From contig JAJFTF010000031.1 of assembly GCA_021373185.1 (NCBI GenBank), forward strand, positions 62,001-126,000: DNA of 64,000 bases, written 5' to 3'. Numbering within the stretch: position 1 is the first letter of the stretch; each line of letters begins with the position of its first letter. Below are positions 9,340-17,123 of this stretch, in pieces. The notes below the pieces were generated by a model that saw nothing but the letters and a program-made list of their open reading frames with translations, was not told the origin of the DNA and ran no database searches. The position numbers were made by a program, and so were the translations under genes. Source of the stretch: Betaproteobacteria bacterium (lineage in GTDB: Bacteria; Pseudomonadota; Gammaproteobacteria; Burkholderiales; Sulfuricellaceae).

Positions 9340-9522
9340 ATGGCAAATGTATTGAAAGGCAACTATACGTTAAATAATCCCGTTGTCATTGAGCAGGACA
9401 AGGATGTTACTCCGGAGCAGCTGTTCGAGAAAGAAGCATTAAAGCGATTGGGTGGTAGTATTGCTTTTGTGGCAAAGCAGAAAGTAATGTGGGATACCCC
9501 GGAAGAAAAAGAAAATAAATAA
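9340..9522 (+). CDS. 60-residue protein of unknown function
   Basis: A small ORF with a strong ribosome-binding site (AAGGAG, 7 nt before the ATG). The product is soluble and charged, with no membrane segment or signal peptide. Its middle, TPEQLFEKEALKRLGG, looks like an amphipathic helix, and the tail is Glu/Lys-rich. I do not recognise the family. It lies 25 bp after the cytidylyltransferase and before a structured element and a DUF115 gene. The RBS and protein-like composition make it a credible gene; role unknown. Confidence 0.65.
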   Translation: MANVLKGNYTLNNPVVIEQDKDVTPEQLFEKEALKRLGGSIAFVAKQKVMWDTPEEKENK

Positions 9523-9539
9523 ATGTCGATCATAAGGTC

Positions 9540-9664
9540 TAAACCACCGGCTTTAGCCTCGCGCTGTCTTGTTGTTTTGCGCGTTTAGCCAAGTGCGCTT
9601 TGACGACTTTAGTTGTCTGCACCTTGGCTGCGCTAACCTACCCGCTTTAGCGGGCGGTAGTTTA
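9540..9664. repeat. structured inverted-repeat element (REP/MITE-like)
   Basis: About 125 bp bounded by imperfect inverted ends: TAAACCACCGGCTTTAGCC on the left and GCTTTAGCGGGCGGTAGTTTA on the right. Each end can fold by itself (for example CCCGC-TTTA-GCGGG). The centre forms a long hairpin: AGCCAAG-TGC (9587-9596) pairs with GCA-C-CTTGGCT (9619-9629), with an inner GACGAC/GTTGTC stem. It could be a REP/BIME pair, an IS200/IS605-derived MITE, or a transcript-level structure between the small gene and DUF115. Confidence 0.6.
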
Positions 9665-9726
9665 ATATTTTATGGGTAAGTGTATTTATTCAAAATAAAT
9701 ACTAGCCAATTTTGCGGAGATTGACA

Positions 9727-10755
9727 GTGCAAAGTGATGGGGAAATCGGGTTAAAGTTGGTCGACGGCATGGCTGCCATCACCCTCGATAGAATTGGTAA
9801 AGAGGGTGTTGAAAACGCCGAAAAAAATCAAAGGTATATCGATAAGGGAAAAAGTCTACGAAATCTTCGTGGCAATTCACTGGATAAGTCGGATTGCGCG
9901 GTTGTTATTGCTGCAGGCCCGAGTCTCCATCGGGTGAATGTCGCTACTCAATTAAAGTCTTATCGGTTTGATGGGGCTATTGTGGCTACAGAGAGCGCCA
10001 TGCGCTATTGCCTGAAGCAAGGAATCATTCCCGATCTGGTGGTTTCGCTGGATCCTCATGCTAAGAGAATCGTGCGGTGGTTTGGGGATCCTGATTTAAC
10101 GGTTGAAGACCTTAAGCAAGATGATTATTTTTCTCGTCAAGATATGGACCAAGCTTTTTCCGACGAGTTGCGAGCAAATGATGAAATGCTAGAATTGTTG
10201 GATAAACATGGCAAGAATATTCGAATTGCGCTAGCCACATCGGCTTCGGATGCTGTAGTAAAGCGTAGTCTCGAAGTTGGAATGGATGTTTATTGGTGGA
10301 ATCCAATGTATGACGATCCTAGTACCCCAAATAGTGTGACTATGAGTTTGTATAAAAAGAACGCTTTGCCGTGCCTAAACGCTGGGGGAAATGTAGGGGC
10401 GGCCTGCTGGATGATGGCGCATGGGGTACTTGGAAAGCGACATGTGGCCGTCACGGGCATGGATTTTTCATATTATGCGGATACGCCTCATAAAAATACA
10501 CAGTATTACTATGAGGCGATAGCGTTAGTTGGGGAAGAAAATCTAGAAAAATTTTTTATAAAAATTTTCAATCCTCATTTGAATCAATGGTTTTACACTG
10601 ATCCGGCATACATGTGGTATCGGAACATCTTTTTGGAAATGGCGGCTGATGCTGAGTGCACTACTTATAATTGCACAGAAGGTGGAATACTTTTTGGCGA
10701 AAATATTAATTTTGTTAAATTGAAAGAGTTTTTAGTGGGAGAGGCGTGCCGATAA
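9727..10755 (+). CDS. DUF115 / Maf-like (MptE-like) protein
   Basis: A 342-residue DUF115-family protein. The core signature is CAVVIAAGPSLHR with the downstream DGAIVATESAMRYC and PDLVVSLDPH stretch. A second conserved part, CWMMAHGVLGKRHVAVTGMDFSY, is split here as CWMMAHG and VAVTGMDFSY. The family includes motility-associated factors that transfer Pse or Leg to flagellin, and archaeal pterin pyrophosphokinases. Region A makes it plausible that this one handles a nonulosonic acid. A GTG start at 9727 with GCGGAGA upstream is chosen; a TTG at 9712 also fits. Confidence 0.8.
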   Translation: MQSDGEIGLKLVDGMAAITLDRIGKEGVENAEKNQRYIDKGKSLRNLRGNSLDKSDCAVVIAAGPSLHRVNVATQLKSYRFDGAIVATESAMRYCLKQGIIPDLVVSLDPHAKRIVRWFGDPDLTVEDLKQDDYFSRQDMDQAFSDELRANDEMLELLDKHGKNIRIALATSASDAVVKRSLEVGMDVYWWNPMYDDPSTPNSVTMSLYKKNALPCLNAGGNVGAACWMMAHGVLGKRHVAVTGMDFSYYADTPHKNTQYYYEAIALVGEENLEKFFIKIFNPHLNQWFYTDPAYMWYRNIFLEMAADAECTTYNCTEGGILFGENINFVKLKEFLVGEACR

Positions 10756-10839
10756 ATTTAGCAATAATTCCTAGGTTCTTTCTCAGAAATAGTCGTTTTT
10801 GTTTGAAACAATCTCGCTAGCATGAAATAAAGTCGGAGT

Positions 10840-10858
10840 GCAGCCGCAGATCGGCTGC
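10840..10858. other. 7-bp hairpin in intergenic spacer
   Basis: GCAGCCG-CAGAT-CGGCTGC is a perfect 7-bp stem in the 154-bp spacer after the DUF115 gene. It is followed by CAGGCCTAATATTTTC, a poor T-tract, so it is at best a weak terminator. Confidence 0.35.
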
Positions 10859-10909
10859 CAGGCCTAATATTTTCTTGACGCCGATGGGCAAACCATAAAG
10901 GGGAAAATA

Positions 10910-11770
10910 ATGACATCAGCGGCAGATGATGGAATTAAGTGTATTTATTGTAAATGCACTGAGTTTACGGAAGACCAAAATTTGGGGTCGAGATGGGCCA
11001 AATGTAGGAATTGCGGTGTTTCTCAACCTGTTGAGTGTAAAGATATATCGATTCGGGGGGAAATGCTCTATAGTCATTATGAGAAATATTTAGGCGAGGG
11101 GTTGGCGAGCCGGTTTCCAAAAATTGAGGGGGCGGATGAGGTCGCCTTCATCAGGCAGCATATTGAAGGCCCGTTGGATATGAAGATCATTGATCTTGGA
11201 ACGGCTGCCGGAGATTTTTTACCCTCCTTGAGAGAGTTGGGGCACGATATTATGGGGATTGATAAGTTTCGTCCTTATGCCGCATATGGAGAAAAACACG
11301 CTCTCCCGATCCATCACACGAGCATAGAAGAACTTTTGGAAGAAGGCTCTGCTAATTCTGTGGATTTGATTTCCATAAGAGAGGCGATTTATTACGTGGA
11401 TGACCTAAAATTGTTCTTTGAAAATGTCAAAAAATTACTCAAGCCAGGAGGCCATCTGTACATAAAAACAGGTGTTGCGGATAGCTTTTACTACAGATTC
11501 ATGAGAGGTGATGCTCATAAAAGGGTTGGAGAATTTGCGACATTGATGCTGGATCCTCAGGTGTTGAAGGGCATCCTTGTAAAGGAGGGTTTTTCTGTCG
11601 TGGCGGTACGTAAAATTGGATTAAACAGCAATATCGTTGTTTTTGGGTACGATCTGGCAAGGGGTAATGCATTTGTAAGATTTTGTGGAAAATGTATAAA
11701 CGCAGTTTTTAGAAAGTTAACCGTAATTACTAATACCGCAGATAGAGTTTGTATCTTGGCACGCATTTAA
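10910..11770 (+). CDS. zinc-ribbon SAM-dependent methyltransferase
   Basis: A 286-residue class I methyltransferase. An N-terminal zinc ribbon is suggested by C11, C14, C32 and C35; the SAM-binding loop is IIDLGTAAGDF, and LKPGGHLYIKTG is the strand after motif III. This arrangement occurs in sugar and small-molecule C/O-methyltransferases of polysaccharide loci. The start follows AAAGGGGAAAATA. It stands alone, with spacers of 154 and 222 bp, and is AT-rich. Substrate unknown. Confidence 0.8.
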   Translation: MTSAADDGIKCIYCKCTEFTEDQNLGSRWAKCRNCGVSQPVECKDISIRGEMLYSHYEKYLGEGLASRFPKIEGADEVAFIRQHIEGPLDMKIIDLGTAAGDFLPSLRELGHDIMGIDKFRPYAAYGEKHALPIHHTSIEELLEEGSANSVDLISIREAIYYVDDLKLFFENVKKLLKPGGHLYIKTGVADSFYYRFMRGDAHKRVGEFATLMLDPQVLKGILVKEGFSVVAVRKIGLNSNIVVFGYDLARGNAFVRFCGKCINAVFRKLTVITNTADRVCILARI

Positions 11771-11992
11771 CACAAGCCATGAGATGGATGGCGTCATTTT
11801 CTCCATAATAGAGAATAGGCAGATAAAGTCACATATTGAAACGGCACACCTAGTGTAAGTAGCCCTTCCTTCGAAAGCCGGAAATCGGATGTTTCGCTCA
11901 AGCTGAATCTCAAGTCATGTTTCTCTAGAGTGATTAATTTAAAAACGCACAACTTTCCTACTAAGCGCTCACAATAAAAGGTTGTTTAAGTC

Positions 11993-13561
11993 ATGGCAAA
12001 TATACTTTTCATTAATCCGGTAATACGTGAGCAAGATCTTCCGCGACATGTTCCATATGGAATTGCTTTGCTGGCGGCTATTTGTATTGAGAAAGGGCAT
12101 CAAGTACAGGTTTTTGACCAAAATGCATGGCGAGCGGGGGATGACACTGTTAGGCAGGTGCTTATGGCGGACAAATGGGACGTCATCGGATTAGGGGGAA
12201 TTACAACTGCATATGGTTCAATAAAAAACATTGTTAAATTGGCACGGGAGTGCAGTCCGTCATCGCTAATTATCCTTGGGGGAGGAATTTTGACCTCCCT
12301 TTCTCGAGAAATGATGGGTTTTTTGCCGGAGGTAGATGTTGGGGCTTTAGGTGAAGGTTTTGTAACGCTTCCAGAAATACTGGATATGGTCGATACTGGG
12401 AAGCGAGAGTGGTGGAAAATTGATGGCACTATCTCGCGGGGGGAGGGGGGCGAACTGATTCTTTCCAAACAAAGAGGGTTGATCCAGAATTTGGATTCTC
12501 TCCCATATCCTGCTTGGGATCTATTCCCTTTGGAGGAGATATATTTTCCAAACAGTTCCGCTGCTTTTTCGGTTGAAGGGATGACGTCGAAACGACGGTT
12601 GGATCTCAATATGAGCTATGGGTGTTCCCTTATTTGCCGCTACTGTTACCATTTGGGAATAGCGGGAGATATGCGCTATGAGACTGAAGAAAATGGCAAG
12701 GTCAATGTCCAGTTTGATATGCCAGGAAAATATGACAGAGTAATTCGATATCATAGCCCAGAATATGTTGTTAATCTGGTGAAATACGCATATGACAAGT
12801 ATCAAATTGATTTTATATCCTTTTTGGATGAAAACTTGATGACTATGGATGCTTACTCCAAGCGCACATGGCTGAAGGATATCTGTCGCCTTTGGGGCGA
12901 GGCCGGGCTTGTGCCTACATGTGTGCGGGAAGGAAAGCCCCATGACGAAAATTGTCGAGGGGTACATTGGGGCGGAACAAGTCATGCCTCACTCACAAAT
13001 CTAGAAATTATGAAAGTAATGCGGGCAGCAGGGTGTACGTATTTGAATTATGGCTATGAGTCATTTTCATCGAATATACTAAAGTCTATAGGCAAAGGGG
13101 CTACACCAGAAAACAATGTACGCAGTTTTTTTTGGACTTTGGAAGCGGGCATTCGGCCAATTCCAAATCAAATGCTTGGTTTTCCGCTGGATGATTTTCA
13201 GTCACTGCGGGATAGTATGGACGCATGGAAGAGGCTTGGTATTGTGGTCAAGCCGCACTTCACAACACCTTACCCGGGTTGTGAGTGGTTCACCCAATAT
13301 CGTAATCGCATTCTCGACCAATATGACAATGATTTAGAAGCGTTCATTCTGGATTTGGGGGATGCCACAAAAATAACAGCCATCATTTCAGAAAACTTCA
13401 ATGCTGTAGAATTGTTGGGGTTAAGAGAGTTAATGATGAGTTTTGACTATAAGCGTATTGACGATTACGAAAAAATTTGGCGTGAGGCTCATCATATCTC
13501 TGAGGGGGCGCCTTCAACAGTGTGTAAAAATAAAACAAACGCAGTTACGAAAAAAACGTGA
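11993..13561 (+). CDS. B12-binding-domain radical SAM protein
   Basis: A 522-residue enzyme. The N-terminal ~150 residues have a cobalamin-binding-type Rossmann fold (FDQNAW, VIGLGGITTAYG, LIILGGGILTS), and the 4Fe-4S motif CxxxCxxC is C211, C215, C218. Such proteins methylate unactivated carbons or rearrange substrates. No classical His of the B12 lower-ligand motif is evident, as in many of this class. The 222-bp upstream gap holds no gene I can see. The gene partly overlaps the frame of the next protein. Substrate unknown. Confidence 0.85.
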   Translation: MANILFINPVIREQDLPRHVPYGIALLAAICIEKGHQVQVFDQNAWRAGDDTVRQVLMADKWDVIGLGGITTAYGSIKNIVKLARECSPSSLIILGGGILTSLSREMMGFLPEVDVGALGEGFVTLPEILDMVDTGKREWWKIDGTISRGEGGELILSKQRGLIQNLDSLPYPAWDLFPLEEIYFPNSSAAFSVEGMTSKRRLDLNMSYGCSLICRYCYHLGIAGDMRYETEENGKVNVQFDMPGKYDRVIRYHSPEYVVNLVKYAYDKYQIDFISFLDENLMTMDAYSKRTWLKDICRLWGEAGLVPTCVREGKPHDENCRGVHWGGTSHASLTNLEIMKVMRAAGCTYLNYGYESFSSNILKSIGKGATPENNVRSFFWTLEAGIRPIPNQMLGFPLDDFQSLRDSMDAWKRLGIVVKPHFTTPYPGCEWFTQYRNRILDQYDNDLEAFILDLGDATKITAIISENFNAVELLGLRELMMSFDYKRIDDYEKIWREAHHISEGAPSTVCKNKTNAVTKKT

Positions 13562-13613
13562 TGGAGATTCAGTTGTTCGTTTGTTTTCTCGATGGCTACA
13601 AAAAATAAACCCC

Positions 13614-14879
13614 ATGATTTTTAAAGAACTTAAAAGAGTTGTTTTCACGTTACTAAGTATTGTCTGTCACAAAAATACTAAATTCTTGTTTTGCGTGCCC
13701 AAAAAGGCTGAAGTCCTGATTCTAGACCCGGTTGACGAAAGTCGCATTAAAGCCGCTCTTCTTGGGGGTGTTAATTATGCAACTTTGGATACTAGATATG
13801 GACATGAAAAACTTAAGTTTAGAATATATCTCTCTCCCAAAATAATCTATTTTTCCTTGTGTATGCTAATAAAGGGGCGGCATCCTTGGACTTCTTATTG
13901 TTACGCAATAATCCGTTGCATTTCCCCCAAGGTGGTAATTGATAATATGCATTTACCATTTATGCTGCCACTCGCTCAAGAAATGCCCAACATCCGGTTT
14001 TTCGTAATTTCAAACGGCTTTTGGAATGATGTTTTGGATAGGGTTGTAATCAAGTCTTTCTACACTTATTCTTTAAAGGCAATGTTTCAACGATGCCCTC
14101 AAAGGGTTTCTAATTTCCATGTTTTCAATTTTGGTAAAAAAGATAGCGATCTTTTCAGGCAGTGCGGACTTGATGAGAGGTCAACGGGTATACATTATCA
14201 TGACGTAGGTTCGTTATTTGGAGACTACATGAGGGCAATGATGCGCGGTAGTGTTAATGTGAACGATTACGATATTGTTTTTGTTTCCCAATGCGATGGA
14301 GATGCCATAACAGGGAGCCAAGAAATCCAGAAAAAATTAGTAGAAAATACACGCTTGGCTATTTCTAATTTGAATAAATACATAGTTGAAAAAAACAAAC
14401 GGTGCTTGATTCTCTTGCGAGGGCAGCCCAAATTAGAGCGTAGTGAAATTGCATTTTACCAATCACTTTTTGATGAATCTGCTCAAGTTGAGTTTCATAG
14501 AAATGATAATTTGTTTGCCGTTTATGAAGGGTTAACCAGAGCCCCTGTGATCATAAGCTTATTCTCGACAACCGGGTTTGAAGCAATGTCTTGGGGGAAA
14601 AAGGTGCTTTTTTGTTTATATGGGTTCACTAAGATATACAAAATCTCATCGGATAAATACGAGACAGATACGGAAATGTTGAAATGGTCCCTTGAAACTG
14701 CAGAATATAGTACATTTCAAAAAAAACTTGACGATCTTTTTAAAATGAAGATGTCAGATTATCTTTCGCAGAATGCTGAAGTTGTCGATTACATTATTTC
14801 CGGAAGAAGCGAAAAACCTGCTCATATTTATATAAGGGACGTAATTCTCTCTGAGTTAGGCCAAGCCCCGTTACATTAA
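13614..14879 (+). CDS. putative surface-polysaccharide transferase, GT-B-like
   Basis: About 421 residues from ATG 13614; the frame is open further upstream to 13443, overlapping the radical SAM gene, and no start has a good ribosome-binding site. The C-terminal part (IISLFSTTGFEAMSWGKKVLF) resembles the nucleotide-sugar-binding half of GT-B-like polysaccharide transferases such as the LIC12162 type and CDP-glycerol transferases. AT-rich, with no membrane span. Function inferred only from fold-like motif and neighbours. Confidence 0.6.
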   Translation: MIFKELKRVVFTLLSIVCHKNTKFLFCVPKKAEVLILDPVDESRIKAALLGGVNYATLDTRYGHEKLKFRIYLSPKIIYFSLCMLIKGRHPWTSYCYAIIRCISPKVVIDNMHLPFMLPLAQEMPNIRFFVISNGFWNDVLDRVVIKSFYTYSLKAMFQRCPQRVSNFHVFNFGKKDSDLFRQCGLDERSTGIHYHDVGSLFGDYMRAMMRGSVNVNDYDIVFVSQCDGDAITGSQEIQKKLVENTRLAISNLNKYIVEKNKRCLILLRGQPKLERSEIAFYQSLFDESAQVEFHRNDNLFAVYEGLTRAPVIISLFSTTGFEAMSWGKKVLFCLYGFTKIYKISSDKYETDTEMLKWSLETAEYSTFQKKLDDLFKMKMSDYLSQNAEVVDYIISGRSEKPAHIYIRDVILSELGQAPLH

Positions 14880-15239
14880 TGTTTTTAAGGTTTATAGGTG
14901 ATCTTTATGGGTGACTGGAACCATTCACCAACCAAAGCGTGTTTGATTGGTTAAAAGTGGCTAAGGATGCAGGTTTTCGAGATATTTTAGTGAATCCCAA
15001 TGGGTTAGTGATGAATAAAATAAGGTAATCCCCCAGTCGGGGATAACTTAATCACGTGGTGCATCATTATAGAATAATGGCTTACGTGACTTTGTTTCAG
15101 TCTGAACGTCAGTCGCACAAAAGAGTTGACTGCCAAACCTGGCAACATTACGCGAGTGAGATAATGGAATTCGATGCTGGAAATACACGTTTTAAAGCAT
15201 TGCTCGACCAACTTTTACCTAAATCAGTGAACCATAATT
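14880..15239 (+). pseudogene. remnant of a radical SAM gene
   Basis: This 360-bp stretch has no intact gene. From 14915 to 15028 one frame reads LEPFTNQSVFDWLKVAKDAG and on to a stop, passing ILVNPNGLV; this matches the part of radical SAM proteins after the GGEP motif up to the TNG motif. A stop lies just upstream, so the N-terminal half with its cysteines is gone. A second open stretch (15056-15250) contains RVDCQTWQHYASEIMEF and may be the decayed 3' end of the same or another gene. It marks an old recombination edge before PseB. Confidence 0.5.
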
Positions 15240-16238
15240 ATGCTCAGTAATTCATCTATCCTCATCACCGGCGGCACCGGTTCCTTTGGTCACACCTTCG
15301 TGCCTATGACGTTGGCCAAATATAACCCGCACCGACTAGTCATCTATTCCCGCGATGAAATGAAACAATGGGAAATGGCCAAGCTTTATGGCAACGACGA
15401 GCGAGTGCGTTTTTTCATCGGAGATGTGCGCGACAAAGATCGCCTCGCACGTGCACTCAACGGTATTGATTATGTTGTTCACGCGGCTGCCACCAAGATC
15501 GTGCCTACGGCAGAATACAACCCTTTCGAGTGCGTGAAAACCAATGTGATTGGCGCCATGAACCTCATTGATGCCTGTATTGATCAAGGGGTTAAACGTG
15601 TGATAGCTCTTTCGACCGACAAGGCCAGCAGTCCGGCGAATCTGTATGGCGCGACCAAGCTGACTTCGGATAAGCTTTTTATCGCGGGCAATTCTTACTC
15701 GGGTAGTAACGATACTCGTTTTGCTGTCGTTCGTTACGGCAATGTCATGGGTTCGCGTGGTTCGGTGATCCCGTTCTTCTTGACACTCGCCGACAGGGGG
15801 GCGTTACCGATTACTGATGATCGCATGACTCGCTTCATGATCACCTTGGAACAAGGTGTTGACCTTGTCTGGCATGCCTTCGAGGACATGGTCGGCGGCG
15901 AGATTTATGTGAAAAAGATCCCTTCCATGAAGGTGCCCGATATTGCCCGAGCAGTTGCGCCCGATGCGGGTCATGAGATCGTTGGTATTCGTCCAGGTGA
16001 AAAGCTTCACGAACAGATGATTGGTCCCGAGGATGCTCTGCACACCTACGAGTACGCCGAGCACTACAAAATCCTGCCAGCAATCCATAACTGGAGCCAT
16101 GATCCTAAACGTATCAATGACGGTAAGCTGGTATCTCCTGATTTCACCTATTGCTCGGATAACAACTCCGACTGGATGAGCATCGATACGTTGCGAGCAT
16201 GGATTGATCGGAACCGTGAAAAAATCGGTAAGATTTAA
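15240..16238 (+). CDS. pseB: UDP-GlcNAc 4,6-dehydratase (inverting), PseB
   Basis: A 332-residue soluble FlaA1/PseB-type SDR that makes UDP-4-keto-6-deoxy-L-AltNAc from UDP-GlcNAc. Motifs: TGGTGSFG (10-17), VYSRDEMKQ-like IYSRDEMKQWEM, STDKASSPANLYGATK with Y136 and K140, and VRYGNVMGSRGSVIPFF. This is the committed step of pseudaminic acid synthesis. No PseC (DegT) follows directly; a class III aminotransferase domain is found two genes on. Confidence 0.93.
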   Translation: MLSNSSILITGGTGSFGHTFVPMTLAKYNPHRLVIYSRDEMKQWEMAKLYGNDERVRFFIGDVRDKDRLARALNGIDYVVHAAATKIVPTAEYNPFECVKTNVIGAMNLIDACIDQGVKRVIALSTDKASSPANLYGATKLTSDKLFIAGNSYSGSNDTRFAVVRYGNVMGSRGSVIPFFLTLADRGALPITDDRMTRFMITLEQGVDLVWHAFEDMVGGEIYVKKIPSMKVPDIARAVAPDAGHEIVGIRPGEKLHEQMIGPEDALHTYEYAEHYKILPAIHNWSHDPKRINDGKLVSPDFTYCSDNNSDWMSIDTLRAWIDRNREKIGKI

Positions 16239-17123
16239 GTGAATGCACCTAATTCTGCCAAAATCGCTCTTGGCACTGTTCAATTTGGGCTACCTTATGG
16301 CATCGCAAATCAAGTAGGCCAGATCACACGATTGGAAGCAAAGGCGATGCTGCAGTTGGCTGCAGCCAGTGGCATTGACACGCTAGATACTGCAATAGCC
16401 TATGGTGAAAGTGAAATCTGTCTGGGTGAGATAGGCACACAAGGCTTCAGGTTGGTGAGTAAATTGCCAGCCGTGCCAGAGGGTTGTGCTGACATTGGCG
16501 GTTGGGTTCAAGATCAGGTTGCAGCATCACTTGACCGACTTGGCGTAACTTTTATGTACGGCTTGCTGCTGCATCACTCGGAGCAATTGCTTAGCCCGAG
16601 CGGAAAGGCGCTTTATCGGGCTTTGCAGGGTGTGAAAGAAAGCGGGCAGGTGCAAAAGGTGGGCGTTTCCATCTATGCGCCCAGCGAACTGGAAGCGATA
16701 GTCAAACTGTTTCATCTCGATCTGGTGCAAGCACCGTTCAACCTTGTTGATCGTCGCCTACACACAACTGGTTGGCTACGGCGCCTGAAGGATGACGGTG
16801 TTGAAATACATACCCGCTCTGCCTTTTTGCAGGGCTTGCTGTTGATGCCGCAAACAGCCATGCCGTCCAAATTTTCGCCGTGGGGGGATTTGTGGGACAG
16901 ATGGCACAAATGGCTTTCTGGCCATGATGTATCCGCTGTCCAGGCTTGCCTGGCATTTCCTCTTGCCTTTCCGGAGATTGACCGTGTTGTCGTTGGCGCA
17001 GACAGCGTGAGCCAATTGACGCAAATTATTGGCGCTGCAAACAGCACCACGCAAATATTTTTTCCTGATTTGCAATGCGAAGAAGAAAATCTGATTAACC
17101 CATCCCGCTGGTCCTTACTATGA
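16239..17123 (+). CDS. aldo/keto reductase
   Basis: A 294-residue AKR with the catalytic tetrad D50, Y55, K75 and H112 or H113 visible (DTAIAYGES, SKLPAV, LLHHSE). GTG start directly after the PseB stop. AKRs of this kind recur in Pse-like and spore-coat sugar loci, where they probably reduce a keto or aldehyde sugar intermediate. It overlaps the next start by 4 bp. Confidence 0.88.
   Translation: MNAPNSAKIALGTVQFGLPYGIANQVGQITRLEAKAMLQLAAASGIDTLDTAIAYGESEICLGEIGTQGFRLVSKLPAVPEGCADIGGWVQDQVAASLDRLGVTFMYGLLLHHSEQLLSPSGKALYRALQGVKESGQVQKVGVSIYAPSELEAIVKLFHLDLVQAPFNLVDRRLHTTGWLRRLKDDGVEIHTRSAFLQGLLLMPQTAMPSKFSPWGDLWDRWHKWLSGHDVSAVQACLAFPLAFPEIDRVVVGADSVSQLTQIIGAANSTTQIFFPDLQCEEENLINPSRWSLL

Noticed and set aside
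9581-9637. Integron attC-like site
   Set aside because: The GTTTAGC and GCTAAC ends do not fit the GTTRRRY/RYYYAAC core consensus, and no integrase is near.
10840-10875. Rho-independent terminator
   Set aside because: The stem is good, but the following sequence lacks a real T-tract.
10875-10900. Sigma-70 promoter TTGACG
   Set aside because: No -10 box at proper spacing.
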